Positions 26,977-37,109 are shown, counted from the first letter of the stretch. The stretch: DNA of 64,000 nucleotides from an uncultured Paenibacillaceae bacterium (GCA_937957685.1 CALGAO010000007.1:42687-106686); one strand, 5' to 3'. Notes: a model not told the origin generated them from the letters alone. Made by a program: numbers and translations.

Positions 26977-28353
26977 GTGGCGAAGGTTATCCTGACCAAA
27001 AATCGCAAGAAACGGCTGGAGCAGGGACATCCCTGGGTTTATCGCAGCGAGATCGAGAGAGTGGAAGGCGAGGCCGCGCCGGGAGAGCTGGTGGAGATCG
27101 TCGATCATCTCGGGCGCTACCTGGCCACCGGATACACGAATCAGCATTCGCAGATCACCGTGAGAGTCGTGTCCTATCGGCCGATCGAGGCCATGGACAA
27201 GGCGTTCTTCACAGAGAGGTTCCGCGCCTGCCTGCATCATCGCCGCCGCTTCGTCGGGGAAACGGAATATGGCCGCATGGTGTACGGTGAGGCGGACTTC
27301 CTGCCGGGTCTCGTCGTGGACCGATTCGGCGAGGTGCTCGTCGTGCAGATCCTGTCCGCCGGGATGGATGCTTGCCGCGACGCGATCGTGGAGGCTCTGG
27401 TGGATGTCTTCCAGCCGCGCGGCATCTACGAGCGCAGCGATGTGGGCGTGCGCGAGCTGGAGGGGCTTCAGCAGCGCAAGGGCTTGCTCTACGGTGAGGT
27501 TCCGGGCCTCGTGGAGATCATGGAGAACGGGCTGCGCCTGACCGTGGATATCGAGCATGGGCAGAAAACCGGGTATTTCTACGACCAGCGGGAGAATCGG
27601 GCAGCCATCGCCCCGCTCATGACCGGCTGGGGAGCACGCAGCGGCATTCGCCTCGAGGAGCGGGAGGATGAGCAAGGCGAGAGGCGCCTTATGCCGGTGA
27701 ATGCCAACGGCAAGGTGGTCACCTTCCCGTACTGGGATGGGGCAACGGTGCTGGAGTGCTTCTCCCATACGGGCAGCTTCACGCTCCATGCGTGCAAGTA
27801 CGGCGCGAAGAAGGTGACCTGCCTGGACATCTCCGAGCATGCGATCGAGACGGCCAGACATAACGTGCGGCTGAATGGCTTCGAGGACCGCGTCGAGTTC
27901 GTCGTGGCGGACGCCTTTGAATATCTGCGCCTGCAGGTGAGAGGCCTCGAGGAGCGCCGTCTGCGCGCCGCGGGCAGCGGACGCAAGGTGGATACCTCCA
28001 GGCCGTTGCCATCGGAAGGGCGCACCTGGGATGTCGTCATCCTCGATCCGCCGGCCTTCGCCAAGAGCCGCTCGGCGGTGAAGAGCGCGCTGCGCGGCTA
28101 CAAGGACATCAATCTGCACGCCCTGAAGCTGATCAACGAGGGCGGCTATCTGGTCACCGCCAGCTGCTCCTATCATGTGCGGCCGGATCAGTTCCTGGAG
28201 ACGATCCGGGAGGCGGCCCTGGATGCCGGCAAGATCCTGCGGCTGATCGAGTACCGCGGCGCCGGCAAGGACCACCCGCGCATCCTCGGAGTGGAGGAAG
28301 GGGACTATCTGAAGTTCGCGATCTTCGAGGTGCGCAGCCGTCAGGGCGGATGA
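26977..28353 (+). CDS. rlmI: Class I SAM-dependent 23S rRNA methyltransferase, RlmI-like (PUA + Rossmann)
   Basis: 458 residues from GTG 26977 (AAGGAG at 26960-26965). The N-terminal PUA domain begins KNRKKRLEQGHPWVYRSEIE; an EEHUD-type central region contains DFLPGLVVDRFG; the Rossmann domain has VLECFSHTGSFTLHA and the catalytic-type VVILDPPAFAKS. The family methylates 23S rRNA cytosine (m5C1962 for E. coli RlmI). Two extra stretches not expected in the family are visible, about residues 212-245 and 320-345. It precedes addB with one small gene between. Confidence 0.9.
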   Translation: MAKVILTKNRKKRLEQGHPWVYRSEIERVEGEAAPGELVEIVDHLGRYLATGYTNQHSQITVRVVSYRPIEAMDKAFFTERFRACLHHRRRFVGETEYGRMVYGEADFLPGLVVDRFGEVLVVQILSAGMDACRDAIVEALVDVFQPRGIYERSDVGVRELEGLQQRKGLLYGEVPGLVEIMENGLRLTVDIEHGQKTGYFYDQRENRAAIAPLMTGWGARSGIRLEEREDEQGERRLMPVNANGKVVTFPYWDGATVLECFSHTGSFTLHACKYGAKKVTCLDISEHAIETARHNVRLNGFEDRVEFVVADAFEYLRLQVRGLEERRLRAAGSGRKVDTSRPLPSEGRTWDVVILDPPAFAKSRSAVKSALRGYKDINLHALKLINEGGYLVTASCSYHVRPDQFLETIREAALDAGKILRLIEYRGAGKDHPRILGVEEGDYLKFAIFEVRSRQGG

Positions 28354-28390
28354 CGCGGCATCTTATTGGACGATCGGGAGGGGAGAAGGC

Positions 28391-28594
28391 ATGAGCAGCG
28401 GGAAACAGCCGGTGGAGCGCATCAATTGCTTGAAGTGCCGCCATTTCTACGTGACCTGGGATCCGCGATTTCCCCGAGGCTGTCGCGCCTATGAGTTCAA
28501 GACGAGGCAGATTCCGTCGGCCGTCGTGCGCAGCTCATCCGGCGTGGACTGTATGAAATTCTCGCCGAAGTCGAACCAGGGTCACTCGCGATAA
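28391..28594 (+). CDS. Small conserved cysteine-containing protein, function unknown
   Basis: 67 residues. It has CLKCRHFYVTWDPRFPRGCRAYEFKT and a later VDCMKF, so a C-x2-C...C...C pattern that suits a small zinc-binding protein. The segment resembles a conserved hypothetical protein found near addAB in related Bacilli. The start ATG 28391 follows GGAGGGGAGAAGGC, a strong site. It lies between the RlmI-like gene and addB and is probably co-transcribed with them. No function can be given. Confidence 0.75.
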   Translation: MSSGKQPVERINCLKCRHFYVTWDPRFPRGCRAYEFKTRQIPSAVVRSSSGVDCMKFSPKSNQGHSR

Positions 28595-28659
28595 TCGTCG
28601 GAACAGATTCGAAGCATCAGCAGGCATTCATGCCTGCGGCAACGGGGGGAGGAGGCAGC

Positions 28660-31600
28660 ATGTCACTAATGTTCGTGATTGGCAGGGCTGGCAGCGGCAA
28701 GACCAGCTACTGCCTCGATGAGATCCGCGACCGGTTGAGAGAGGAGCCGATCGGCACACCGCTTGTCCTGCTGGTCCCGGAGCAATCCACATTCCAGGCG
28801 GAATATGAGCTGGTTACGACGCCCGGGCTTCAAGGAACCCTGCGCGCCCAGGCGCTCAGCTTCCGCCGGCTCGCCTTCCGCGTCATGCAGGAGTGCGGCG
28901 GCATGGCGAGGGTGCATATCGATGATACGGGCAAGCAGATGCTGCTGTACAGGATCCTGCATTCGCTCAGGAGCGAACTGACGATCTTCCGCAAGGCGTC
29001 CGAGCAGCGCGGTTTCGTCGCCGAGCTGAATGAGCTGTTCAATGAATTCCGCAGATACAGGAATGATTCGTCCGATCTGGACGACGTGCTCTCGCGCGCC
29101 GCGCGCCATCTTCAGGGAGGAGAGGAGGAGGCGCCGCTGCGCCGCAAGCTGCGGGATATCCATCGCATCTATGAGCAGTTTGAGCGCCAGCTGTCCGAGC
29201 ATTATGTGGATTCGGAGCATTACCTGCAGGCGCTGGCGGAGCATGCCCCGCGCTCGGCTTACCTGCGCGAGGCGGAGCTGTGGATCGACGGTTTCGCCGG
29301 GTTCACCCCGCAGGAATACGAGGTGATCGGCGCCCTGATGCGCACGGTCAAGCGCGTGACGGTTGCGCTGAATCTCGATCGCGAGTACGAGCCCGGGGAG
29401 CAGCTGAACGAGCTGAGCATGTTCTATAACACGGCGTCGACCATGATCCGTTTGAAGGAGATGGCCGGGCAGGCCGGCGTGAAGCTTCTGCCTTCGGTTC
29501 GGCTGCCGAAGGGCGGTGAAGCGCCGCGCTTTCAGGAGTCGCCGATGCTGGCCCATCTGGAGCGGCATTTTGCCGACCGCCATCCGCCCGTCTATGCGGG
29601 CAAGCTCGAGCTCCTGCCGGAGACGAGGCGGAAGATGGCCGAGTCGGGTCAGATTCGCATCGCTGCGGCCGTGCATCCCCGGGCCGAGATCGAGGCGGTG
29701 GCGCGGGAGATCCTGAAGCTGACGAGAAGCGGCGAGGTTCGGTTCCGTGATATCGCGGTTGTCACCCGCAGCATGGATACATATGGCGATCTGATCGCGA
29801 CCGCATTTGCCGATCATGGCATTCCCTTCTTCATGGATCACAAAAAAAGCGTCATGCATCATCCGGTCGTGGAGCTTGTTCGCTCGGCGATCGAGGTGGT
29901 CAGCAACCATTGGCGCTATGAAGCGATCTTCCGCTGCGTGAAGACCGACCTGATCTGTGAGGATCGTCAGGCGATGGACGAGCTGGAGAATTACGTCCTG
30001 GCCTTCGGCATAGAGGGCTCGCGTTGGACTGACGGCAAGCGCTGGGAATATGCGGTGCAGGCATCGCTCGAAGAGGATGAGCCGGCGACGAGGCTTAAGG
30101 AGGACGAGCTGGAGCGCATCCACCGTTCCCGCATGCTCGTGGTCAGGCCGCTGGGCCGTTTCGCCGAGAGGCTGCGCGCGGCAGCGAATGTGCGCGAGCA
30201 GGTGACGGCGGTGTATCAGCTGCTGGAGGAGCTGGAGGTGCCGAGGAAGCTCGTCGCCTGGAGTGAGGAGGCGCTGCGCGAAGGCCATCCGGAGAAGGCG
30301 AAGGAGCATGGCGGTCTCTGGAACCGGCTGATCGACCTGTTCGATCAGCTCGTCGAGATGCTGGGAGATGAGGCGATCAGCGTCGAGGAGTTCGGCGGCA
30401 TCCTGGATGCCGGGCTTGAGAACATGAAGCTCGGGCTTGTCCCGCCGTCTCTGGATCAGGTGCTGGTCGGCACGCTGGATCGCACCAGATTCGGACGGGT
30501 GCGACATGCCTTTGTCATCGGGGTCAACGACGGAATCCTGCCAGCGAAGATGTCGGAGGGCGGGATCCTGTCGGAAGCGGAGCGGGAGGTGGCCGCAGGG
30601 CTGGGTCTGCAGCTTGCCCCGGACAGCCGCCGCCGGCTGCTGGACGAGCAGTTCCTGGCCTATACGGGCTTCACCCTGCCATCGCACGGTTTATGGATCA
30701 GCTATGCCCTGGCGGATGAGGAGGGCAAGACTCTGCTCCCATCCGAATATGTCCGGCGCATCGCCCGCATGTTCCCCTGGCTGGCCTCACCGCAACTATG
30801 GATGGCGGAGCCGTCATCCGTGGCCGATGAAGCCGGGCAGACCGAATATCTCGTGCATCCCGAACGCTCGCTGTCCTATCTGATCGTGCAGCTTCGCGCC
30901 TGGCTGCGCGGCAAGGAGATCGCGCCGATCTGGCGCGAGGCGCTCGCCTGGTATGCGAAGGATGCCGCCTGGCGCAGCAAGCTGGAAAGCCTGCTGTTCG
31001 CCTTCGATTACACGAACCAGGAGCGGCCGCTCGCCCCCGAGATCAGCGCGCTGCTGTACGGCAGCAGGCTGACGGCCAGCGTATCGCGCATGGAGCGGTT
31101 CGCGGCCTGTCCGTTCATGCAGTTCGTGTCGCACGGCCTGCGCCTGAAAGAGCGGCGCGTCTACCGGCTTGAGGCGCCGGATATCGGACAGCTGTTTCAC
31201 TCGGCGCTCAGCCGGATGGCGAAGCGGCTGATCGAGGAGGGCGTCCGCTGGCGCGACCTGAGCGGCGACGAGCTGATGCGGCTGGCGGACGAGGCGGTGT
31301 CGGAGATCGCGCCTCGCCTGCAGAGCGAGATCCTGTTCAGCTCCGAGCGGTATCAGTACATGACGCGCAAGCTGCGCGGCATCGTCGGCCGAACGGCACG
31401 GGCGCTCGGCGATCATGCGCGGCGCGGCGCGTTCGAGCCGGTGGCGCTGGAGCTCGGGTTCGGCCCCGGCGAAGCGCTGCGTCCGATCACCTTCACCCTC
31501 GACGGCGGTGTGAGGATGGAGCTGGTCGGACGAATCGACCGCGTCGATGCCGCCGAGTACGGAGATCGCGAGCTGCTGCGCATCATCGACTACAAGTCTG

Positions 31601-32202
31601 GCTCGAGGGCGCTGTCGCTTGAGGAAGTGTACTATGGCCTCTCCCTGCAGCTTCTGGCCTATCTGGACGTGGTGATCAGCCAGGCCGACGAGTGGCGGGG
31701 GAAGCCCGCCGTGCCGGCGGGCGCATTGTACTTCCACGTGCACAATCCGCTCGTTCAGGCGGCAAGTCCGATGAGCGAGATGGAGCGGGAAGAGGCGTTG
31801 CTCAGGCAATACAAGATGAAAGGGATCGTCTCCGCAGACCGGGAGGCGATCGCGGCGATGGACAACCAGCTGGAGAAGGGACGCTCCCCGATCATACCGG
31901 TCGGGATCAAGGCGGACGGCGGATTCTACAGCGATTCGCAGGTGGCGGACGAACAGCAGTGGGAAGGCGTGCGCAAGCTTGTCCGGCGGAGGATCAGGCA
32001 GATCGGCGAGCAGATCGTACAGGGCCATCTGGAGATCCGTCCGTACCGGCGGGGCAAACGTTCCCCTTGCGCCTGGTGTTCCTACCGTCCGGTCTGCCAG
32101 TTCGACACCTTGATGGAGGGCAATGACTACCGGTTCCTGCCGGATATGGACAAGCAGGAGCTGTGGCGGGCGATCCTGCAGGAGAAGGAGGAGGAAGTCT
32201 GA
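28660..32202 (+). CDS. addB: Helicase-exonuclease AddAB, AddB subunit
   Basis: 1180 residues from ATG 28660, after GGAGGAGG (28648-28655). The P-loop GRAGSGKT is at residues 8-15. The C-terminal nuclease domain holds LLRIIDYKSGSRAL, and the Fe-S cluster cysteines are seen in ERFAACPFMQF and in SPCAWCSYRPVCQF. AddB recognises and processes the 5' strand and contributes Chi recognition in double-strand break repair. The stop TGA overlaps the start of addA (TGATG), so the subunits are made in coupled fashion. Confidence 0.96.
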   Translation: MSLMFVIGRAGSGKTSYCLDEIRDRLREEPIGTPLVLLVPEQSTFQAEYELVTTPGLQGTLRAQALSFRRLAFRVMQECGGMARVHIDDTGKQMLLYRILHSLRSELTIFRKASEQRGFVAELNELFNEFRRYRNDSSDLDDVLSRAARHLQGGEEEAPLRRKLRDIHRIYEQFERQLSEHYVDSEHYLQALAEHAPRSAYLREAELWIDGFAGFTPQEYEVIGALMRTVKRVTVALNLDREYEPGEQLNELSMFYNTASTMIRLKEMAGQAGVKLLPSVRLPKGGEAPRFQESPMLAHLERHFADRHPPVYAGKLELLPETRRKMAESGQIRIAAAVHPRAEIEAVAREILKLTRSGEVRFRDIAVVTRSMDTYGDLIATAFADHGIPFFMDHKKSVMHHPVVELVRSAIEVVSNHWRYEAIFRCVKTDLICEDRQAMDELENYVLAFGIEGSRWTDGKRWEYAVQASLEEDEPATRLKEDELERIHRSRMLVVRPLGRFAERLRAAANVREQVTAVYQLLEELEVPRKLVAWSEEALREGHPEKAKEHGGLWNRLIDLFDQLVEMLGDEAISVEEFGGILDAGLENMKLGLVPPSLDQVLVGTLDRTRFGRVRHAFVIGVNDGILPAKMSEGGILSEAEREVAAGLGLQLAPDSRRRLLDEQFLAYTGFTLPSHGLWISYALADEEGKTLLPSEYVRRIARMFPWLASPQLWMAEPSSVADEAGQTEYLVHPERSLSYLIVQLRAWLRGKEIAPIWREALAWYAKDAAWRSKLESLLFAFDYTNQERPLAPEISALLYGSRLTASVSRMERFAACPFMQFVSHGLRLKERRVYRLEAPDIGQLFHSALSRMAKRLIEEGVRWRDLSGDELMRLADEAVSEIAPRLQSEILFSSERYQYMTRKLRGIVGRTARALGDHARRGAFEPVALELGFGPGEALRPITFTLDGGVRMELVGRIDRVDAAEYGDRELLRIIDYKSGSRALSLEEVYYGLSLQLLAYLDVVISQADEWRGKPAVPAGALYFHVHNPLVQAASPMSEMEREEALLRQYKMKGIVSADREAIAAMDNQLEKGRSPIIPVGIKADGGFYSDSQVADEQQWEGVRKLVRRRIRQIGEQIVQGHLEIRPYRRGKRSPCAWCSYRPVCQFDTLMEGNDYRFLPDMDKQELWRAILQEKEEEV

Positions 32203-35200
32203 TGATGATGGCGAAACCGCCGGGCACCACCTGGACCGATGATCAATGGCGAGCGATCAGCGAGCGCGGCTCCAATCTGCTCGTGGCCGCCGCTGCCGGC
32301 TCCGGGAAAACCGCCGTGCTGGTCGAGCGGATCATCCGCCGCATCACGGATCCCGAGGCGCCGGCCGATGTGGATCGTCTGCTCGTTGCGACGTTCACCA
32401 AGGCCGCAGCGGATGAGATGCGCCATCGCATCCGCGAAGCCCTGGAGGAGCAGCTGCTCCGGCACAAGGGGGACGAGCATCTGACCCGTCAGCTGGCACT
32501 GCTCGGCAAGGCCGCGATCACGACGCTGCACTCGTTCTGTCTGGAGGTTGTCCAGGCGTATTTCTACAAAATCCCCCTCGATCCGGTGTTCCGTATCGCC
32601 AATGAGGCGGAAGCGGAGCTGCTCAAGAGCGAAAGCCTGGAGGAACTGTTCGAGGACGAATACGCCAGGGATGGCAATGAGGATTTCATCCGGCTGGTCG
32701 ACTGCTTCGGCGGAGAGCGGAGCGATGAGGCGGTCATTCAGCTGGTGCGACGATTGTATGAGTTCTCCCGCAGCCATCCATGGCCTGAGCACTGGCTAAA
32801 GGAGACAGCGGGAAGATTCCGCGATGCCCGCGCATCGGCGCGCGAGTACCTCGCGCTGATGCTGCAGGAGGTGAGGCGCGAGCTGGAAGGTTGCCTTGCG
32901 CAGCTGGAAGCCCTGCAGGACATCTGCCGTCGTCCAGGCGGACCGGAACCCTATCTGGATGCGATCCGCTCCGATATGGAGCTTGTGCGCTCTCTGATCG
33001 CCTGCTCCGAACAGGGCGACTGGAACGCGATGAAGAGCAGGCTCGACGGCCTGCAGTTCGCGAAGCTCAAGGCTTGCCGCGGCGACCAGTACGATGGGGA
33101 TCTGGTGGAGACGGCCAAGGAGCTGAGGAACAGCGTCAAGAACAAGATCTCCGGTCTTGCCGAGGAATTCTTCCAACGCACGGCCGAGCAATATGCCGAC
33201 GAGCTGGTGATGCTGGCGCCGGTCGTCGAGGCGCTCGTTCGTCTTGTCAGCGACTTCGCGGGGAGATATGCGAAGAAGAAGCAGGACAAGGGTCTGGTGG
33301 ACTTCAATGACCTGGAGCATTGCTGCCTGGCCGTGCTGCTGGATCCGGCCTCCACGCCCGATGATCCGCGGCCTTCCGAGGTGGCGATCGAGTATCAGCA
33401 GCGATTCGTGGAAGTGCTGCTCGATGAATACCAGGATACGAACCGCGTGCAGGAGATGATCGTCGACCTGATCTCGCGCCGCGAGGGCAACCGCTTCATG
33501 GTCGGCGATGTGAAACAGAGCATCTATCGCTTCCGTCTGGCCGAGCCGTCGCTGTTCCTGGAGAAGTATCGCTCCTACTTGTCCGGCGAAGGCGGCCGGC
33601 GCATCGATCTGTCGAGCAATTTCCGCAGTCGGCGCGAGGTCGTCGACGCGGTGAATTACATCTTCCGCCAGATCATGTATGAACGGGTCGCGGAGATCAC
33701 GTATGACGAGGCGGCCGAGCTTCGCTACGGCGCCAGGTATTACGAAGAGGCGCAGATGCCGGCAGACCTCACAGGCGAGAGCGGAGACATCGGCGATGGC
33801 GCGCATGGATCGCAGCGTGAGGCGGCCGCCGCGGCAACAGGCGAGGTCTCGGCTCCGGATAATGCGGTCGAGCTGCTTGCTGCTGACCGCATGTCGCTGT
33901 CCGGGCAGGAGGGAGCTTCCGGGGAGGAAGAGGACGACGAATCTTCCTTCGAAGCGGATGCGGCGGAGATGGAGGCTGTCCAGGTGGAAGCGCGCATGAT
34001 CGGGCTGAAAATCGCCGAGCTGATGGGCCGAGCGGGCAAGCCGCCGCAGCTCGTCTATGACAAGGCCACCCGCACATACCGGAAGCCGACCTACCGGGAT
34101 ATCGTCATCCTGCTCAGAGCCACACAATCCTGGGCTCCGGTCATCATCGAGGAGCTTCGCCAGATGGGCGTCCCGGCTTATGCCGAGCTGAGCACCGGTT
34201 ATTTCGCGGCGACGGAGGTGCAGGTGATGCTGTCGCTGCTCAGGGTGATCGACAACCCTCTGCAGGACATCCCGCTCGCCGGCGTGCTCCGCTCCCCGAT
34301 CTTCCGCTTCACGGCGGAGGAGCTGGCGAGGATCCGGATCGCCAGCAAGGACACGAGCTTCTATGAGGCGGTTCGGAGAGCGGCTGAGGACAGCGAGGCT
34401 GACGCGATTGATGAAGAACTGCGCGGCAAGACAGGCGCCTTCCTGGAGCGGCTGGAGAGATGGCGGACCGAGGCGCGGCAAGGCTCGCTGGCCGAGCTGA
34501 TCTGGCGCATCTACCGCGAGACCGGCTACTATGATCTTGTCGGCGGCTTGCCGGGAGGCATGCAGCGACAGGCGAATCTGCGCGCGCTCTACGACCGGGC
34601 CAGAACCTATGAGGCGACCTCGTTCCGCGGCTTGTTCCGCTTCCTCAGATTCATCGAATGGATGCAGGACGATGGCGCCGATCTCGGCACGGCGCGGGCG
34701 CTTGGCGAACAGGAGAACGTCGTGCGCATCATGACCATTCACAAGAGCAAGGGGCTGGAGTTCCCGATCGTATTCATCGCCGGCCTCTCGAAGAAGTTCA
34801 ATGAACAGGACCTGAACCAGTCCTTCCTGCTGCACAAGGAATGGGGGCTCGGACCGAAATACGTCGACCCCGACCTTCGGATCAGCCTGCCTTCACTGGC
34901 ATGGCTGGCCATGAAGCGGCGCCTGAGGGCCGAGATGCTGGCGGAAGAGATGCGCATCCTGTACGTTGCGCTGACGCGCGCCAGGGAGAAGCTGATCCTC
35001 GTGTCCTCCTTTCGGGATCTGGGCAAGGAGACGGCCAGGTGGCAGCGGCTGGTGATCGGCGCGGGCGAGACGCTGGGCGATCATGCCGTGCTCCAGGCAC
35101 GTTCCTATGCGGACTGGATCTTCCCGGCGCTGATCCGGCATCCTGCGACCGAGGGCTTCCAGGCCTGGGGAGGCAGCTCGAAGCCGAGCGCGCTGCTGCC

Positions 35201-36164
35201 TGACAGATCCAGGTGGCAAGTGTCACTCGTTCCCGCGGAGGCGCTGCTTGAGGCAGCGTCCGCCAGCGAGCTGCGAAGCTCGGCCGATCTGCGGGCGCTG
35301 CTGGAATCAGCGACCCGTCAGGCGGAGGGTGGAGCAGGCGCTTCCGCTGCTTCAGCCGATGAGCCGACGGGAGCGGTCAGCCTGATCCGTCAGCGCTTCG
35401 AATGGAGCTATCCGCATCAGGCGGCTTCCTCCTTCCTCTCGAAGATCACGGTGACCGAGATCAAGCGGCTCTCGGAACTGCAGCGGCTTGAGGAAGAACT
35501 GTTCGAGGAGGAGGCGGATGTCGAACTGCTCACCAACCGCGCGGCCAGGCGGATCGTGCTGACCGAGCGTCCGTCCTTCCTGGAAGAGGTGAAGCTCACG
35601 GCGGCTGAGCGAGGGACGGCCTATCACACGGTGATGCAGCATGTTCCCCTTGAGCAGGACGTAACGCCCGAGTCCATCCGGCAACTGATCGCTCAGCTGG
35701 TTGCCCGTCAGCTGCTCACACCGGCGCAGGCCGAGGCCGTGGACAGCACCAGGATCGCCGCGTTCTTCCTGAGCGATCTGGCGAGGCGGATGAGGCAGGC
35801 GCAGCGCCTGTATCGCGAGCAGCCGTTCAGCTATCGACTGAGCGCGGGTGAGGTGTACCGCGAAGCTGCGGGCGATGCGGCTCGGGAAGCGATGCTGATC
35901 CAGGGGGTCATCGACTGCCTGTTCATCGAGCCGGACGGCGTGGTGCTGATCGACTACAAGACGGACGCGCTGAAGGGCATGGCGCCCGAGGTCTACGCGC
36001 AGCGTTATGATATCCAGATCGGCCTGTATGCGCGTGCGGTGTCGGATATTTGGCGCCTGCCGGTGAAAGAATTATATCTGTACTTTTTTGATGGACCATC
36101 CCTGGTGGATCGCAGCGCATTGTTGGACGGGCGGCCCATTTTCGGCTATGATGAGAGTAGATGA
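32202..36164 (+). CDS. addA: Helicase-exonuclease AddAB, AddA subunit
   Basis: 1320 residues from ATG 32202 (GGAGGAGG just upstream; ATG 32205/32208 are also possible). UvrD-type superfamily 1 helicase: AAAAGSGKT at residues 29-37, LLDEYQDTNRVQ, GDVKQSIYRFR, IMTIHKSKGLEFP and YVALTRAREKL. The C-terminal RecB-like nuclease has VVLIDYKTDAL. An acidic low-complexity insert lies at about residues 520-595. AddA is the motor and 3'-strand nuclease of the RecBCD-like complex, here feeding RecA at breaks. addBA is inserted between the yqeW-like and rpsU positions. Confidence 0.96.
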   Translation: MMMAKPPGTTWTDDQWRAISERGSNLLVAAAAGSGKTAVLVERIIRRITDPEAPADVDRLLVATFTKAAADEMRHRIREALEEQLLRHKGDEHLTRQLALLGKAAITTLHSFCLEVVQAYFYKIPLDPVFRIANEAEAELLKSESLEELFEDEYARDGNEDFIRLVDCFGGERSDEAVIQLVRRLYEFSRSHPWPEHWLKETAGRFRDARASAREYLALMLQEVRRELEGCLAQLEALQDICRRPGGPEPYLDAIRSDMELVRSLIACSEQGDWNAMKSRLDGLQFAKLKACRGDQYDGDLVETAKELRNSVKNKISGLAEEFFQRTAEQYADELVMLAPVVEALVRLVSDFAGRYAKKKQDKGLVDFNDLEHCCLAVLLDPASTPDDPRPSEVAIEYQQRFVEVLLDEYQDTNRVQEMIVDLISRREGNRFMVGDVKQSIYRFRLAEPSLFLEKYRSYLSGEGGRRIDLSSNFRSRREVVDAVNYIFRQIMYERVAEITYDEAAELRYGARYYEEAQMPADLTGESGDIGDGAHGSQREAAAAATGEVSAPDNAVELLAADRMSLSGQEGASGEEEDDESSFEADAAEMEAVQVEARMIGLKIAELMGRAGKPPQLVYDKATRTYRKPTYRDIVILLRATQSWAPVIIEELRQMGVPAYAELSTGYFAATEVQVMLSLLRVIDNPLQDIPLAGVLRSPIFRFTAEELARIRIASKDTSFYEAVRRAAEDSEADAIDEELRGKTGAFLERLERWRTEARQGSLAELIWRIYRETGYYDLVGGLPGGMQRQANLRALYDRARTYEATSFRGLFRFLRFIEWMQDDGADLGTARALGEQENVVRIMTIHKSKGLEFPIVFIAGLSKKFNEQDLNQSFLLHKEWGLGPKYVDPDLRISLPSLAWLAMKRRLRAEMLAEEMRILYVALTRAREKLILVSSFRDLGKETARWQRLVIGAGETLGDHAVLQARSYADWIFPALIRHPATEGFQAWGGSSKPSALLPDRSRWQVSLVPAEALLEAASASELRSSADLRALLESATRQAEGGAGASAASADEPTGAVSLIRQRFEWSYPHQAASSFLSKITVTEIKRLSELQRLEEELFEEEADVELLTNRAARRIVLTERPSFLEEVKLTAAERGTAYHTVMQHVPLEQDVTPESIRQLIAQLVARQLLTPAQAEAVDSTRIAAFFLSDLARRMRQAQRLYREQPFSYRLSAGEVYREAAGDAAREAMLIQGVIDCLFIEPDGVVLIDYKTDALKGMAPEVYAQRYDIQIGLYARAVSDIWRLPVKELYLYFFDGPSLVDRSALLDGRPIFGYDESR

Positions 36165-36459
36165 TGGGCTGGAGGTTCTTGCCTGTGAAGGCAGTTGACG
36201 GGGCAAGATTGGATCAGGTTGACGGAGGGAGCGATTCCCGCCAACGGAACCGGTAAGGGGGAGGATGTCTCGGTTGATGGAATGGGTTTCTCACCCTTCG
36301 CAGCGGTTGACGGAGCAGATCCCCTGTCTTCCGTGTCCGTGGACGGCAAGATTTGCTGCCTGCGCAAGCTGCTGACGGCTCCGGATGCTTGGGCGCGAGT
36401 TTCCTCCGGCGGCTAATCATGTGATCTTGATGAAGCAAATGGAAAGGAAGGATCATGGA
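36165..36459 (+). other. 295-nt spacer with a recurring GTTGACGG motif
   Basis: No gene is recognised. GTTGACGG or a one-base variant occurs at 36194, 36218, 36273, 36306 and 36339; the last three are exactly 33 nt apart and in one frame would encode V-D-G every 11 residues. An unsupported 73-codon ORF (36195-36416) covers them. The first two copies are in another frame. No ribosome binding site is seen for either. Confidence 0.4.
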
Positions 36460-36810
36460 ATGAGCGATTGTATTTTTTGCAAGATTGTCGAGGGCAGCAT
36501 TCCGTCGAACAAGGTGATGGAAACCGACAACGTGCTCGTGTTCCACGATATTCAGCCTGCGGCCAAGGTGCATGCGCTGGTGATCCCGAAGAAACATATT
36601 GCCAGCCTGAACGATGTAACGGCAGACGATGCGGCGCTGATGAGCGAAGTGATCATGTCAGTCAGGGAAGCCGCGGAGAAACTGGGCATCGCCGAGTCCG
36701 GCTACCGGGTGATCAACAACTGCGGATCAGATGGCGGACAGATGGTGCATCATATTCATTTTCACGTGCTCGGAGGCGAGAAACTCGGCCAGCTCGTCGG
36801 CAACAGTTGA
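36460..36810 (+). CDS. HIT family protein (histidine triad nucleotide-binding hydrolase)
   Basis: 116 residues from ATG 36460, with AAAGGAAGG upstream (36443-36451). It opens CIFCKIVEGSIPSNKV, typical of HIT/HinT, and carries the histidine triad as MVHHIHFHVLGG near the C-terminus. HinT-type enzymes hydrolyse adenosine phosphoramidates in the cytosol. The stop codon overlaps the -35 element of the rpsU promoter, so HIT and rpsU are separate promoters in tandem. Confidence 0.94.
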   Translation: MSDCIFCKIVEGSIPSNKVMETDNVLVFHDIQPAAKVHALVIPKKHIASLNDVTADDAALMSEVIMSVREAAEKLGIAESGYRVINNCGSDGGQMVHHIHFHVLGGEKLGQLVGNS

Positions 36811-36836
36811 CACTGCATTTTCGTATAACATATAAT
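36807..36836 (+). promoter_or_regulatory. Strong sigma-A promoter for rpsU-yqeY
   Basis: TTGACA (36807-36812), 18-nt spacer, TATAAT (36831-36836): both hexamers are perfect consensus. It overlaps the stop codon of the HIT gene. rpsU starts 60 nt downstream. Confidence 0.9.
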
Positions 36837-36895
36837 GTAGTTTGACTACCGCGTCAGCGTCTTGGACGGTCTGTTCCGGAGGGAGGGAAAAACTG

Positions 36896-37069
36896 GTGTC
36901 TGAAACAAAAGTTCGTAAGAATGAATCTATAGATTCTGCGCTTCGCCGTTTTAAACGCACTCTTGCAAGAGACGGTGTTTTGGCCGAGGTTAAGAAACGC
37001 AAGCATTACGAGAAGCCTAGCGTAAAACGCAAGAAGAAATCTGAGGCTGCCCGCAAGAGAAAATATTGA
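36896..37069 (+). CDS. rpsU: 30S ribosomal protein S21
   Basis: 57 residues from GTG 36896 with GGAGGGAGGG at 36878-36887. The N-terminal region has KNESIDSALRRFKRTLARDGVL; the tail is strongly basic (KPSVKRKKKSEAARKRKY). S21 contacts the platform of the 30S subunit near the anti-Shine-Dalgarno. The frame is open upstream, but the family start and site are clear. yqeY follows 40 nt later, as in B. subtilis. Confidence 0.97.
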   Translation: MSETKVRKNESIDSALRRFKRTLARDGVLAEVKKRKHYEKPSVKRKKKSEAARKRKY

Positions 37070-37109
37070 TTTTCCGTCAGAAAGTTTGACTTCAGGAGGA
37101 TATTGACAC

